This document shows, one piece after another, positions 1 to 8,374 of a stretch of DNA of 9,213 nucleotides. The stretch comes from Anaerolineales bacterium (lineage in GTDB: Bacteria > Chloroflexota > Anaerolineae > Anaerolineales > JABWBV01), in contig JALUWE010000366.1 of assembly GCA_027019845.1 (NCBI GenBank), forward strand, positions 1-9,213, read 5' to 3'. The position numbers and the translations under genes are program-made. Position 1 is the stretch's first letter. Every line of letters starts with the position of its first letter. Under the pieces are notes generated by a model. The model made no database searches. It worked only from the letters and a program-made list of their open reading frames with translations, and was not told where the DNA came from.

Positions 1-183
1 TTTTGCAATCTGTGTAAGCTCTGTAAGTAAAAGACGAATGTTAACGAACCTGCCCCGCCATCACTTACTCCGTGACTACTATCCTTTGCCGAATGGGAGT
101 GCGTTGCCAACCGCGGGGCTGGCAATGTGCACTACACAACCGCGGCCTTCCCGCGCCACACCCGCCTGTTGATGTTTGCAGGC

Positions 184-208
184 AAAAATCGGCACTTTTT
201 CGGCAAAA
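184..208 (+). repeat. 25-bp dispersed element, copy 1
   Basis: A 25-bp sequence with core CGGCACTTTTTCGGC is repeated without mismatch at 8375-8399. Inside it, and in the flanking bases here, GGCA recurs at roughly one helical turn (GGCAAAAAT, GGCACTTTTT, GGCAAAAAT), so this copy reads as three phased blocks. It lies 226 bp before the metalloprotease start codon. A chance 25-bp match in 9 kb is essentially excluded. Its role is unknown: protein-binding site, RNA leader element or member of a dispersed repeat family are all possible. Confidence 0.75.
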
Positions 209-419
209 ATAGGAGACGGGATTGGGGTAAGATAACGAAAAGCAGTGTGTCGATAAAAGTTTTGGGGGGGAAATGGGCATAATGTTAACAAATGGAGAGG
301 TGATGGTTTCGAGAACCACACGAAAGGCCGGATTGCCGCCAGCCTGACACGCAGGACATGTCTCAGCGCAGGGGTCTATGGTCTGCGGGCTTTGTGTAAT
401 TTGCCGGTTGAGCAGTTAC

Positions 420-426
420 AAGGAGG
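420..426 (+). promoter_or_regulatory. Strong ribosome binding site of the metalloprotease
   Basis: AAGGAGG is a near-perfect complement to the 16S rRNA 3' end and stands 7 nt before the ATG at 434. It fixes the start of the long + strand gene and suggests efficient translation initiation. Confidence 0.9.
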
Positions 427-433
427 ATAAAGG

Positions 434-3400
434 ATGACAAAGCAAAGCAATTTCCGAGATGGGGTAGTTGCCCTGTTGATTGTGGTTATGTTTCTGATAA
501 TTGCCAAAGCGGTGGTAGTGCAGGGCAGTGCATTGATGCTACCCCAGCCGCGAGAAGCACCGGTAGAGACGGCCGGCATGGCATCCCTCGAGGCTTCTTA
601 TGGATGGATGCCCCCATATCCCGGATTGATCGAGAGGCTGATACGAGAGGGTAAACCGCTACCGCCCTTTATTACCAATCCTGATTTCTTCAGGGCGAAA
701 GGGATCAATCAGGGTGCTGGGATGCCAGCGGGGCCTGCTTCAGAGGAGATGGCATCACGCTTCTCAGCGGAAGATAAATGGCAAGAGGCCGAAGGCCCTT
801 TCGCTGTTCTACCAGGCGAAGCGTCACCCTATCCGGTATCTCAACCACGCCTCCAACCCAGTGGCAACTTCAACGCCCTGGCGCTGCTGGTTGATTTCAG
901 CGACAATCCATCTTCGGTGGCTGCCAATTTCTTCGATCAATTGATCTATGGGGCTTCAGGCAACTCGGTTCGGGTTTACTACGAAGAAGTCTCCTATGGT
1001 ACCTTGACACTCGTCACGCTGAACTTGCCTGGTTCCACCGGTTGGTACACTGCGCCCAACACATACGCTTACTACACGAATGGAAATTATGGTTTTGGCC
1101 CTTACCCCCAAAACGCCCAACGGCTGACCGAGGATGTGGTGTATCTGGCCGATCCCTATGTGGATTTTTCGCAATATGATAACAACTCCGACGGTTACGT
1201 GGACGCGCTCTTTATTATCCATGCGGGTCCGGGGGCCGAATTCACAGGCAACCCCAACGACATTTGGTCGCATAAATGGTCTACGGCCAACCCCCCTCTG
1301 GTAGACGGTGTTTACGTGACGAATTATTCGACAGAACCGGAATACTGGAGCATCCCCGGTGATATGACCATTGGCGTTTATGCGCATGAGCTGGGCCATG
1401 TTTTTGGCCTGCCCGATCTCTACGACTACGGCGGGGACTCGGCAGGCATTGGAAGGTGGAGTTTGATGGCCAGCGGTTCATGGAACGGCCCTCTTGGAAG
1501 TTCACCCGCGTATCTGGATGCCTGGAGCAGAGTCCAGCTTGGTTTCGTTACCCCTGTCACAGTCACTACTAGCACCACGGCAATCATCAACAGCGCAGAG
1601 ATGACCAGCACGAACAGCGTCTACTATGTGTGGAACAACGGTGCGCCGAACAACGAGTATTTCCTGGTGGAGAATCGCCAGCAGGTGGGCTACGACGCAT
1701 ATCTTCCCGGCAGCGGGCTGCTCATCTGGCATGTGGATGAGAACATGAGCTCCAATAGCGAACAATGCACCGACCATCAAAACAGCAATTGTCCTTTACA
1801 CTTCAAGGTGGCGTTGGAACAAGCCGACGGCAACTTGGACCTGGAATGGGGCAATAACTCTGGTGATGCCGGTGACCCTTACCCCGGTACGAGCAATAAC
1901 CGTACTTTCGACCTGAATTCTATTCCCAACAGTGGTTCTTATGCCAATTCTTTCTCGACGGTCAGGATATCCAATATCAGCGACTCAGGCATAACCATGA
2001 CGGCGGAGATAGCAGTAGTCGCAGACTACGGTGTCCTCCTTATGCCTTCGGAACAAGAGGGGTACGGGAACGCCGGTGAGGTTGTCACTTACACAGAACA
2101 GGTTGTGAATTACGGTGCCAACACAGATAGTTACACCCTGACCCTTTCCGGCAATGCCTGGTCAACCACCCTCTGGGACGCCTCTTTCACCACGCCGATT
2201 AGCAATACGGGCGTCATTGTCCCCGGTGACTCTATCACGATCGGAGTTCAGGTGGCGATTCCAGCCGGGGCGGGCAGCGGCGATATGGATACCGTCGTAC
2301 TACAGGCCACATCCGTGGCCAGCCCTACCATCACGGATACGGCTAAGCTTACCACTGCTGTGCTATGCAGCCCAAGTTTGACGTTCAGCGGTCAGTCGCC
2401 ACAAACCACAGGCGATCTGGACGACATCTACAATTACGTAGGGCAGAAATTCACCTACGTATACATCTACGCCAACAGCAGCGACAACGATACGTTGGAC
2501 GTCACCGTATCCGGCTATGATCCCAACAGCGGTATGTGGCAGACCATCGCCCAGCAGTTTAGCGGCGGTAGCGGCGTGATCATTGACCAATCTTTTATCC
2601 CACCAACTTACACCCAGGTGCGGGTGGAGATGGACGACTGGGAAAATAACGACCTGATCTACTACGATTACCAGTTCATCGTTTGCCGCGAACCAGCGGT
2701 TGCGCTCGATCCACCTACTCAAACGGGCTTTGTCCCTTCCGGCTCGACGATCACTTATACCCAGACGCTCGTCAACTACATGATGAGCGCGGACAGCTTC
2801 GACCTCCAGGCTACCGCCAACACCTGGCCCACCACCTTCTGGGACGGGGCAACCCAGATCACCAACACCGGCGTACTGGCCGACTTGCAGCCCTTTACCT
2901 TCACCGTCAAAGTAGAGGTACCGGCTAACGCGAATGAAGGAGATGTGGATGTGGCCACAATTCAAGCCACATCGCTCATATCTCCCAGCATCAGTGCCAC
3001 AGCTACGCTTACTACCACTGTGCTATGCAGCCCAAGTTTGACGTTCAGCGGTCAGTCGCCACAAACCACAGGCGATCTGGACGACATCTACAACTACGGA
3101 GGGCAGAAATTCACCTACGTATACATCTACGCCAACAGCAGCGACAACGATACATTGGACGTCACCGTATCCGGCTATGATCCCAACAGCGGCATGTGGC
3201 AGACCATCGCCCAGCAGTTTAACGGCAGTAGCGGCGTGATCATCGACCAATCCTTTATCCCACCAACTTACACCCAGGTGCGGGTGGAGGTGGACGATGG
3301 GGAAGATAACGACCTGATCTACTACGATTACCAGTTCATCGTTTGCCGCGAACCAACGGTTGCGCTCGATCCACCCACCCAAACGGGCTTTGCCTCTTCC

Positions 3401-5269
3401 GGCTCGACGATCACTTATACCCAGACGCTCGTCAACTACATGATGATCGCGGACAGCTTCGACCTCCAGGCCATCGCCAACACCTGGCCCACCACCTTCT
3501 GGAACGGGGCAACCCAGATCACCAACACCGGCGTATTGGCCGACTTGCAGCCCTTTACCTTCACCGTCAAAGTAGAGGTACCCAGTGGCATCCAGGGAGG
3601 GAATAGCGATATCGCGAATATTCAAGCGACCTCCGTTGTCAATCCTGCCATTTCTGCAATTGTCTCTTTGCAAACGGCAATACCCGCTTATCCCTGGGCA
3701 CAGGTTTTCCAACAACCGTGGGCGCCGGACGGCTCGACCGATGATGAACAGTATCTGGACATCGTGCGCGCTGATGGAATCATCACTGCTCAGATGACCA
3801 ACGACTTTACATGGTCAGGCGTACCCTCAATAGCTGCCTACCCGCGCGAGGGGATTCCGGTTGCCTGGGATGGGGGGTATTTCTGGAATGGTACTGCTGG
3901 TGTCATCAACATCGAATATACCGTCTACGACGTTGATGGCAACCCGGTGCTCCCAACCATTCAGCTATCGGATAACGCTGGTGCCACCATCACCACCTTC
4001 GATCTCTACCCCACTCTCGCGGTGGCCCCCACCAACGGAAACACTCTCATATCCTGGCATCGCTACGAGAGCGATGGAATGGGCAACTGGCAATACAACA
4101 TTTATTACGCTTTGCGTGATAAGGATGGTGCACAGATACTGCCACCCACTGCACTTACCTTCAATACCAACAGCAACGAGCGAGACTACTTCCCTTCGGT
4201 GGCTGCTTTTGGTGATGGTAACTTCGCTATCACCTGGACGCATAGGAATGCTCTTGGCGTGGATGATGTCTATTACGCGATTCTGGATAACACAGGCAAC
4301 ATCATTACCTCCCCGATCAACCTGACGAACAACGCTTCATTCGACGACTATGGGCCGCGCGCCAATCGTCTATCCGATGGCAATGTGCTGTTGATGTGGT
4401 ATAGCTGGGACTGGGTAGTCTACTACACCGTGCTGGATAGTGCCGGTAATGTGGTGTACCCGATCTCTCCTATATCCACCCAATATGCCGCCGGCTTCGG
4501 CGACGCGATCGGCCTGCGCAATGGAAATACGATCATCGCCTGGCAACAATGGGGCTACTACCCGAATTGGAGTCCCCAAATTGCTTATGCCGTGTTGAAT
4601 GATGCATACACCACCACTGTGCCGATCACGATGTCCATGCAGATACTTACCAACACGCTGGAAAGCGACAACTGGAATATTTCTCTGGCTCGCGACGGCA
4701 ACGACAACGCGGTGTTCACCTGGTCCGATGGGGGCTCCACTATTTACTATGGGGTGGTGGACAACCAGGGTAACATCCTCACCCCGCCAATGCCCTTCCC
4801 TATCCAACGGCCCGAGCTAGGTGCTGACATCAATTGGCGAAGTAGTGCCAACGCCAGCCTGCCCTCCCCCCGCCTGGAGGTGATCAAGTCCACGAAAGCG
4901 GTGTCGGTGGAGGTCGGCGGCTCACTCACCTATACCATCATAATCAGCAACACCGGAGATGCCGATGCTACCGGTGTGACCATCACCGACACGCTCCCAG
5001 CCAACACCACCTTTGTCTCTGCCGACTCCGGCGGCGTTCTGGTTGGAAACCAGGTCCAGTGGACAGGTTTGAGCGTGGGGGCGGGGAGCAGTTTGAGCGT
5101 ACAATTTGTCGTACAGGTGAGCAACTCCTTACCGGCTGGTAGCACGATCACGAATGAGGACTACGGCGTCAGGAGCGCAGAGATGCCCGTACCGGTAACG
5201 GGAGCGCCTGTATCCACTACCGCGGTAATGGGGCAATGGAAGATCTACTTACCCATTGTGCTGAGGTAA
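434..5269 (+). CDS. Secreted M6-family (immune inhibitor A-like) metalloprotease, multidomain
   Basis: This is a zinc endopeptidase predicted to act outside the cell. The start is ATG with AAGGAGG 7 nt upstream. Residues 11-29 are a hydrophobic signal or anchor helix and about 35-140 look like a propeptide. The catalytic domain (about 143-530) has HELGHVFGLPD with H318, E319 and H322, followed by the M6-type WSLMASGSW turn with M345. It also has a calcium-loop-like DNNSDGYVD at 249-257 and the conserved ENRQ...GLLIWHVDE segment. Then come three NEW3-like modules (first about 532-641) alternating with two near-identical two-cysteine beta modules (from about 642 and 862). A six-unit propeller-like stretch follows at about 1131-1452, then a DUF11 domain at about 1480-1578, and the end is QWKIYLPIVLR. 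Family members are usually about half this length; the extra is repeat and adhesion-like modules. The catalytic set looks intact, so an active enzyme is expected. The substrate is unknown; bulk protein degradation is the default guess. Confidence 0.95.
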   Translation: MTKQSNFRDGVVALLIVVMFLIIAKAVVVQGSALMLPQPREAPVETAGMASLEASYGWMPPYPGLIERLIREGKPLPPFITNPDFFRAKGINQGAGMPAGPASEEMASRFSAEDKWQEAEGPFAVLPGEASPYPVSQPRLQPSGNFNALALLVDFSDNPSSVAANFFDQLIYGASGNSVRVYYEEVSYGTLTLVTLNLPGSTGWYTAPNTYAYYTNGNYGFGPYPQNAQRLTEDVVYLADPYVDFSQYDNNSDGYVDALFIIHAGPGAEFTGNPNDIWSHKWSTANPPLVDGVYVTNYSTEPEYWSIPGDMTIGVYAHELGHVFGLPDLYDYGGDSAGIGRWSLMASGSWNGPLGSSPAYLDAWSRVQLGFVTPVTVTTSTTAIINSAEMTSTNSVYYVWNNGAPNNEYFLVENRQQVGYDAYLPGSGLLIWHVDENMSSNSEQCTDHQNSNCPLHFKVALEQADGNLDLEWGNNSGDAGDPYPGTSNNRTFDLNSIPNSGSYANSFSTVRISNISDSGITMTAEIAVVADYGVLLMPSEQEGYGNAGEVVTYTEQVVNYGANTDSYTLTLSGNAWSTTLWDASFTTPISNTGVIVPGDSITIGVQVAIPAGAGSGDMDTVVLQATSVASPTITDTAKLTTAVLCSPSLTFSGQSPQTTGDLDDIYNYVGQKFTYVYIYANSSDNDTLDVTVSGYDPNSGMWQTIAQQFSGGSGVIIDQSFIPPTYTQVRVEMDDWENNDLIYYDYQFIVCREPAVALDPPTQTGFVPSGSTITYTQTLVNYMMSADSFDLQATANTWPTTFWDGATQITNTGVLADLQPFTFTVKVEVPANANEGDVDVATIQATSLISPSISATATLTTTVLCSPSLTFSGQSPQTTGDLDDIYNYGGQKFTYVYIYANSSDNDTLDVTVSGYDPNSGMWQTIAQQFNGSSGVIIDQSFIPPTYTQVRVEVDDGEDNDLIYYDYQFIVCREPTVALDPPTQTGFASSGSTITYTQTLVNYMMIADSFDLQAIANTWPTTFWNGATQITNTGVLADLQPFTFTVKVEVPSGIQGGNSDIANIQATSVVNPAISAIVSLQTAIPAYPWAQVFQQPWAPDGSTDDEQYLDIVRADGIITAQMTNDFTWSGVPSIAAYPREGIPVAWDGGYFWNGTAGVINIEYTVYDVDGNPVLPTIQLSDNAGATITTFDLYPTLAVAPTNGNTLISWHRYESDGMGNWQYNIYYALRDKDGAQILPPTALTFNTNSNERDYFPSVAAFGDGNFAITWTHRNALGVDDVYYAILDNTGNIITSPINLTNNASFDDYGPRANRLSDGNVLLMWYSWDWVVYYTVLDSAGNVVYPISPISTQYAAGFGDAIGLRNGNTIIAWQQWGYYPNWSPQIAYAVLNDAYTTTVPITMSMQILTNTLESDNWNISLARDGNDNAVFTWSDGGSTIYYGVVDNQGNILTPPMPFPIQRPELGADINWRSSANASLPSPRLEVIKSTKAVSVEVGGSLTYTIIISNTGDADATGVTITDTLPANTTFVSADSGGVLVGNQVQWTGLSVGAGSSLSVQFVVQVSNSLPAGSTITNEDYGVRSAEMPVPVTGAPVSTTAVMGQWKIYLPIVLR
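2358..2922 (+). repeat. Intragenic tandem duplication, copy 1
   Basis: This 565-bp block within the metalloprotease gene recurs at 3018-3582, exactly 660 bp later. By hand I count about 22 mismatches and no indel, so roughly 96% identity. The 660-bp period equals 220 codons and keeps the frame. The block encodes one two-cysteine beta module (LCSPS... to ...IVCREP) and most of the following NEW3-like module. The remaining 95 bp of the period (2923-3017) have diverged much more. Confidence 0.93.
3018..3582 (+). repeat. Intragenic tandem duplication, copy 2
   Basis: Second copy of the block at 2358-2922. Of about 22 differences I count 12 that change the amino acid (for example W to G in DDWENN/DDGEDN, M to V, and VP to AS after TQTGF) and 10 silent. 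Identity stops abruptly just after the codons for KVEVP, where copy 1 continues ANANEGDVD and copy 2 SGIQGGNSD. A sharp edge of this kind fits recent unequal crossing-over or gene conversion limited to the block. Confidence 0.93.
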
Positions 5270-5355
5270 AGTTACCAGACCGCCGACAATGTTTTTCGTT
5301 CATCTCTCCTACCCGCCAACCACATATCAGAAAACACACCCCGAGGAAGAAAGGC

Positions 5356-5535
5356 ATGAAACCTCCCCACCACCACACCCCTCTCCCCAACATCCTGCTC
5401 AACCTCCTCATCATCGTCTCCCTGCTCCCCTGGGGCGCCGCGTTACCGGCCATCGCCTCGGCCCTGCCGCGCACAACAGGGGACACCGGCCTGTACCCTG
5501 CCCGCGTGCCCGCCCTTCAACCTCACCCCCTATAA
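5356..5535 (+). CDS. Short signal-peptide ORF, probable stump of a lost secreted-protein gene
   Basis: The ATG at 5356 is preceded by the purine-rich GAGGAAGAAAGG. The 59-residue product starts MKPPHHHTPLPN, continues with a hydrophobic core NILLNLLIIVSLLPWGAALP, and has an AIASA-type signal peptidase cleavage site. Only about 23 residues would remain after cleavage. The open frame could be extended upstream, but the signal peptide argues for this start. The stop TAA at 5533-5535 lies inside the 3' end of the convergent STAND gene, a 6-base overlap. The likeliest reading is the 5' remnant of a larger exported-protein gene that was cut off. A genuine small secreted peptide, or a chance ORF in C-rich DNA, cannot be excluded. 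It lies 86 bp after the protease stop and could be co-transcribed with it. Confidence 0.4.
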   Translation: MKPPHHHTPLPNILLNLLIIVSLLPWGAALPAIASALPRTTGDTGLYPARVPALQPHPL

Positions 5536-8352
5536 AACCTCCTCCATCCACACCTTCACCTGCCGCGCTTTCCGGTGCCCCAGGGCGGAAAAAATCTCCA
5601 GGCTTTTTCGGGCATAACGGAGCGCGGCAGGGGTGTCTTTCCTGGCAAGCGCGGCGCGGGCCAGCCCCCATGAAGCCTCAGCGATCAAAACCTGTTCCCC
5701 CATCTCCTCCGCCTCCCGCAGGGCCTGCTGAAAGCACCGCTCCGCGGCGTCCATGTTTTGCCGCGCGTGTTCGCATTCCCCCCTTTTGATCAGGATGTCG
5801 ATTGCGAACCAGCGGTTGCCCGATTCCTGCGCCAGCGCCGCGCCGGTTTGCAGATGCGCTTCGGCCCGGGCGTGATCGCCGTTTTTGCAGGCCAGCGCGC
5901 CGAGCGCGGCATGTAAACCGCACAGATTCCTGGCGTGTTGTATCCGCCGGGCCAACGCCAGCCCCTCATGCAGATAGTCCTCGGCCGCGGTGAAATCCCC
6001 GCGTTCAAAAGCCAACTCCCCCAGGTTGCGCAGCAGACTGGCAACGCGCTCGCGGTGGCCGCTGGCACGGGCGTGCTCCAACCCCTCTTGCAGATACGCC
6101 TCCGCCGCCTCGAATTCGCCCTGATCGCGCAGCAACGCGCCCAGATTCGCCAGCACAAAGGCCATATTTTCCCGATTCCCGACCTCCCGCGCCACCGCTA
6201 ACGCCTCCTCATACAGAGCACGCTCCTTGCGCAGATCGCCGCGGCTGGCGGCCACCACCCCCAGGCTGTTCAAGATAGCGATCACGTTCTCGCGATATCC
6301 GGCCTGGCGGGCCAGCGCCAGCCCCTCCAGCAAATACCCCTCTGCTGCTTCCATCTCCCCCAAATCCACCGCCAGAGAACCCAGATTCAGCAGCGTGGTG
6401 CTGCTAAGGCGGGCATGATCATCCAGTTGGCGGGAAATTTCCAGGCTCTTGAGGTAGAACTCTCGGGCCTCGGCAAAATGTCCCAGATAATCGAGCGCTA
6501 CGCCCATGCCGCGCAACAGCCGGCAGGCCATTTCGGACGGCCCCTCTGCCTCGAGCAACGCCAGCCCTTGCTGGAAATGGGTTTGGGCCAGCTCGTAGTC
6601 GCCTTGCAGGATCGCGATGCGCCCCAGATTATGGCGTGTGGTCAGCAGCGCGGTTTTATCTTCCAGATGGTCTGCGGCCTGACACGCTCTTTGTAACAGG
6701 CTCGTGGCTAACGAATATGGCCCGCGGGTTTGCAAATAGTGAAACAACGCGTTCACCCCCCGCGCCAGGGTATGGTACTGCTCGTTCTCATACGCGGCAT
6801 CCAACGCGGTGAGAACATTTTGCAGATCGGCCTCCAACAGCTTGTGATGTTCCTCGTTCGCCTCCACGAATGCGACGAAATACGCCGCCATTCGTTCTTG
6901 GGGGCGCGGGTCTTCGAGGTGTAGCTTGCCGAATTCGGCCAGCGTCTGGTGCATGGAATAACGGCCGGGCCCGGCAGGTTCCAGAATGCCGTATTGGAGC
7001 AAGGTTTCGATGGCTTCCGGGGGTTGATCCGCGATGGACAAAGCCGCGGCCTCCGAAAAGGTGTTCGGCTTCGGAGGGATGACAGACAACGCGCACCAGG
7101 CCCGCCGCGCGGCCGCGTCCAGCGCGTGGTAGCTGATCCCGATCACGCTGGCAACCGACAATCTGGCCTCCGCCCCCAGCGAGGGCTGCCGCTCCAACGG
7201 GGCCTGCGCTTGAGAGAGGGAGAGCCGTTCGCGCTCGTGGCGCAGTTCCTGATACAGCCGATTCAAGGAAGCGTTTTCGCCGGACAGCGCGCGGATGCGT
7301 AAGTGATTACCGATCAACACCAACGACAAAGGCAGGCCGCCCGTTTCAGCGACCAGTTCTGCGGCCTTTTCGGGCGTGTTCTCCATCACTTCGGGGGCCA
7401 GTTGGGAGAGCAAGCGCAAACGGTCTGTTTCCCCCAATTCCTCGACGCGCACCAGGCCTGCGTTTGCAAACCGCACCGCGATTTCCGGCAAACGGGTTGT
7501 GATCATGTGCGCGCAGTTGGGGCCGCCCAGGCGAAAGGCAAGCGCGTCCTCCTCGCGCCAGGCGTCATCGATCACCAGCAAAATATTTTGCGTGCCAATG
7601 GCAGCATGGACGGCATCGATCAGGGCCGCCAGCGGCGCGCGGGAATCCCCTTTTCCGGCAGAGGCGCCCAACGCAGCAGCCCATTGGGCCAACACCGCGC
7701 TCACGTCGGGGGAACGTCCCAACCGTGCCCACAGGATGCCGTCCCGGAACCGTTCGGCAACTTGCGGATCGTGCGCGAGCGCGATGGCCAGCGCGGTTTT
7801 CCCCACACCCGGCGGACCGAGCAGCGCAATGTTCTGGCCAGAGAGCAGGCGGCCTTTCAGGTTGCCCAACAAAGCACCACGACCAACCAGATCGAACGGC
7901 GGCTTGGGGGGCGCCAGGAAGGGGGCGAAAGTGTTATCCTGACGAAACCGGCTTTCCTGCTCCCTCAGCTTCTCCAGCAGCCGGTCGAGGGCCGCGGCCT
8001 GTTCGTGGTTGTAAGTGCTGCGCGCGATGTTGAGCTGCTCAGTCAGGTTATGCACGCTGCAACGCTTGAAAAACCTTTCGTGGATGATGAAGTAGGGACG
8101 CCAGCGTTTTTCGTTAGGGTTGGGTGTCCCATCATCCGGTCTGAGCCGCTCTATTGCCTCCTGCAGCACGCGCCGCAGGGCCGTCCCCCGCCCGATCGCG
8201 GTGGGCGGCAACCGGTCCGCTCGTTGGCGGGCCTGCACGATGGTCAGCCCCGCCAGGGGGGTAGCGCCCAGTTGAGCGGGGCTGTGCCAGCATTTGAGGG
8301 CGCGCAATACAGATTTGCGAGTTAATCGTGAAGGGGGAGCAGGGTTTGTCAC
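5530..8352 (-). CDS. STAND NTPase: HTH-like N-terminus, NB-ARC domain, TPR repeats
   Basis: A 940-residue cytoplasmic signal-transduction ATPase of the NB-ARC class. In this class, nucleotide exchange and oligomerisation switch on an output when the C-terminal repeats sense a ligand. Residues about 83-129 resemble a sigma-r4/HTH segment (FFKRCSVHNLTEQLNIARSTY) and are the only candidate output domain. NB-ARC features in order are VGR at 156-158, P-loop GPPGVGKT at 179-186, Walker B LLVIDD at 258-263, TTR at 285-287, GLPL at 339-342, a winged-helix region, and MHQ at 467-469 in place of MHD. Nine TPR units of about 40 residues fill 573 to about 935, with pattern LxNLGxLAxxxGDxxxAExYxxEGLxLAR. 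I chose GTG at 8352 over an in-frame TTG at 8397. The TTG lies inside the 25-bp element shared with a noncoding region, and the GTG has AGGGA 9 nt upstream. By eye the gene is more GC-rich than the protease. The ligand and target are unknown; a transcriptional regulator or a defence sensor are both possible. Confidence 0.93.
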   Translation of the reverse strand: MTNPAPPSRLTRKSVLRALKCWHSPAQLGATPLAGLTIVQARQRADRLPPTAIGRGTALRRVLQEAIERLRPDDGTPNPNEKRWRPYFIIHERFFKRCSVHNLTEQLNIARSTYNHEQAAALDRLLEKLREQESRFRQDNTFAPFLAPPKPPFDLVGRGALLGNLKGRLLSGQNIALLGPPGVGKTALAIALAHDPQVAERFRDGILWARLGRSPDVSAVLAQWAAALGASAGKGDSRAPLAALIDAVHAAIGTQNILLVIDDAWREEDALAFRLGGPNCAHMITTRLPEIAVRFANAGLVRVEELGETDRLRLLSQLAPEVMENTPEKAAELVAETGGLPLSLVLIGNHLRIRALSGENASLNRLYQELRHERERLSLSQAQAPLERQPSLGAEARLSVASVIGISYHALDAAARRAWCALSVIPPKPNTFSEAAALSIADQPPEAIETLLQYGILEPAGPGRYSMHQTLAEFGKLHLEDPRPQERMAAYFVAFVEANEEHHKLLEADLQNVLTALDAAYENEQYHTLARGVNALFHYLQTRGPYSLATSLLQRACQAADHLEDKTALLTTRHNLGRIAILQGDYELAQTHFQQGLALLEAEGPSEMACRLLRGMGVALDYLGHFAEAREFYLKSLEISRQLDDHARLSSTTLLNLGSLAVDLGEMEAAEGYLLEGLALARQAGYRENVIAILNSLGVVAASRGDLRKERALYEEALAVAREVGNRENMAFVLANLGALLRDQGEFEAAEAYLQEGLEHARASGHRERVASLLRNLGELAFERGDFTAAEDYLHEGLALARRIQHARNLCGLHAALGALACKNGDHARAEAHLQTGAALAQESGNRWFAIDILIKRGECEHARQNMDAAERCFQQALREAEEMGEQVLIAEASWGLARAALARKDTPAALRYARKSLEIFSALGHRKARQVKVWMEEVL

Positions 8353-8374
8353 TGTTTTTCGTCCCTGGTGACAG

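Larger units (their letters stand above)
1..433. other. Leader region upstream of the metalloprotease, no gene
   Basis: I see no believable coding region here; the short open frames on the minus strand lack ribosome binding sites and family resemblance. What it holds is: a short direct repeat CAACCGCGG at 108-116 and 137-145; a weak inverted repeat GCCTG/CAGGC at 164-168 and 179-183; the 25-bp element at 184-208; a run of seven G around 264-270; the palindrome GACATGTC near 354-361; and a strong Shine-Dalgarno at 420-426. I could not find a convincing -35/-10 pair for the + strand gene; CATAAT at 278-283 is a possible -10 but has no matching -35 at 16-18 bp. The gene to the left is outside the window. 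Confidence 0.6.

Noticed and set aside
164..183. Terminator from the GCCTG/CAGGC inverted repeat
   Set aside because: Only a 5-bp stem with a 10-nt loop, followed by A rather than T on the + strand; too weak to call.
956..1399. Minus-strand 147-codon ORF
   Set aside because: Antisense to the M6 catalytic domain, whose motifs are all on the + strand.
2363..3715. Two minus-strand ORFs of 200 and 230 codons with similar sequences
   Set aside because: Their similarity is only the mirror of the 660-bp duplication in the + strand protease gene; they show no domain of their own.
5270..5530. Intrinsic terminator between the convergent genes
   Set aside because: I found no stem followed by a T-run on either strand. 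The only T-rich spot (GTTTTTCG near 5290) has no stem before it.
7303..8325. 340-codon + strand ORF antisense to the STAND gene
   Set aside because: It lies opposite a gene with full NB-ARC motifs, has no recognisable domain or ribosome binding site, and is explained by high-GC codon bias of the real gene.
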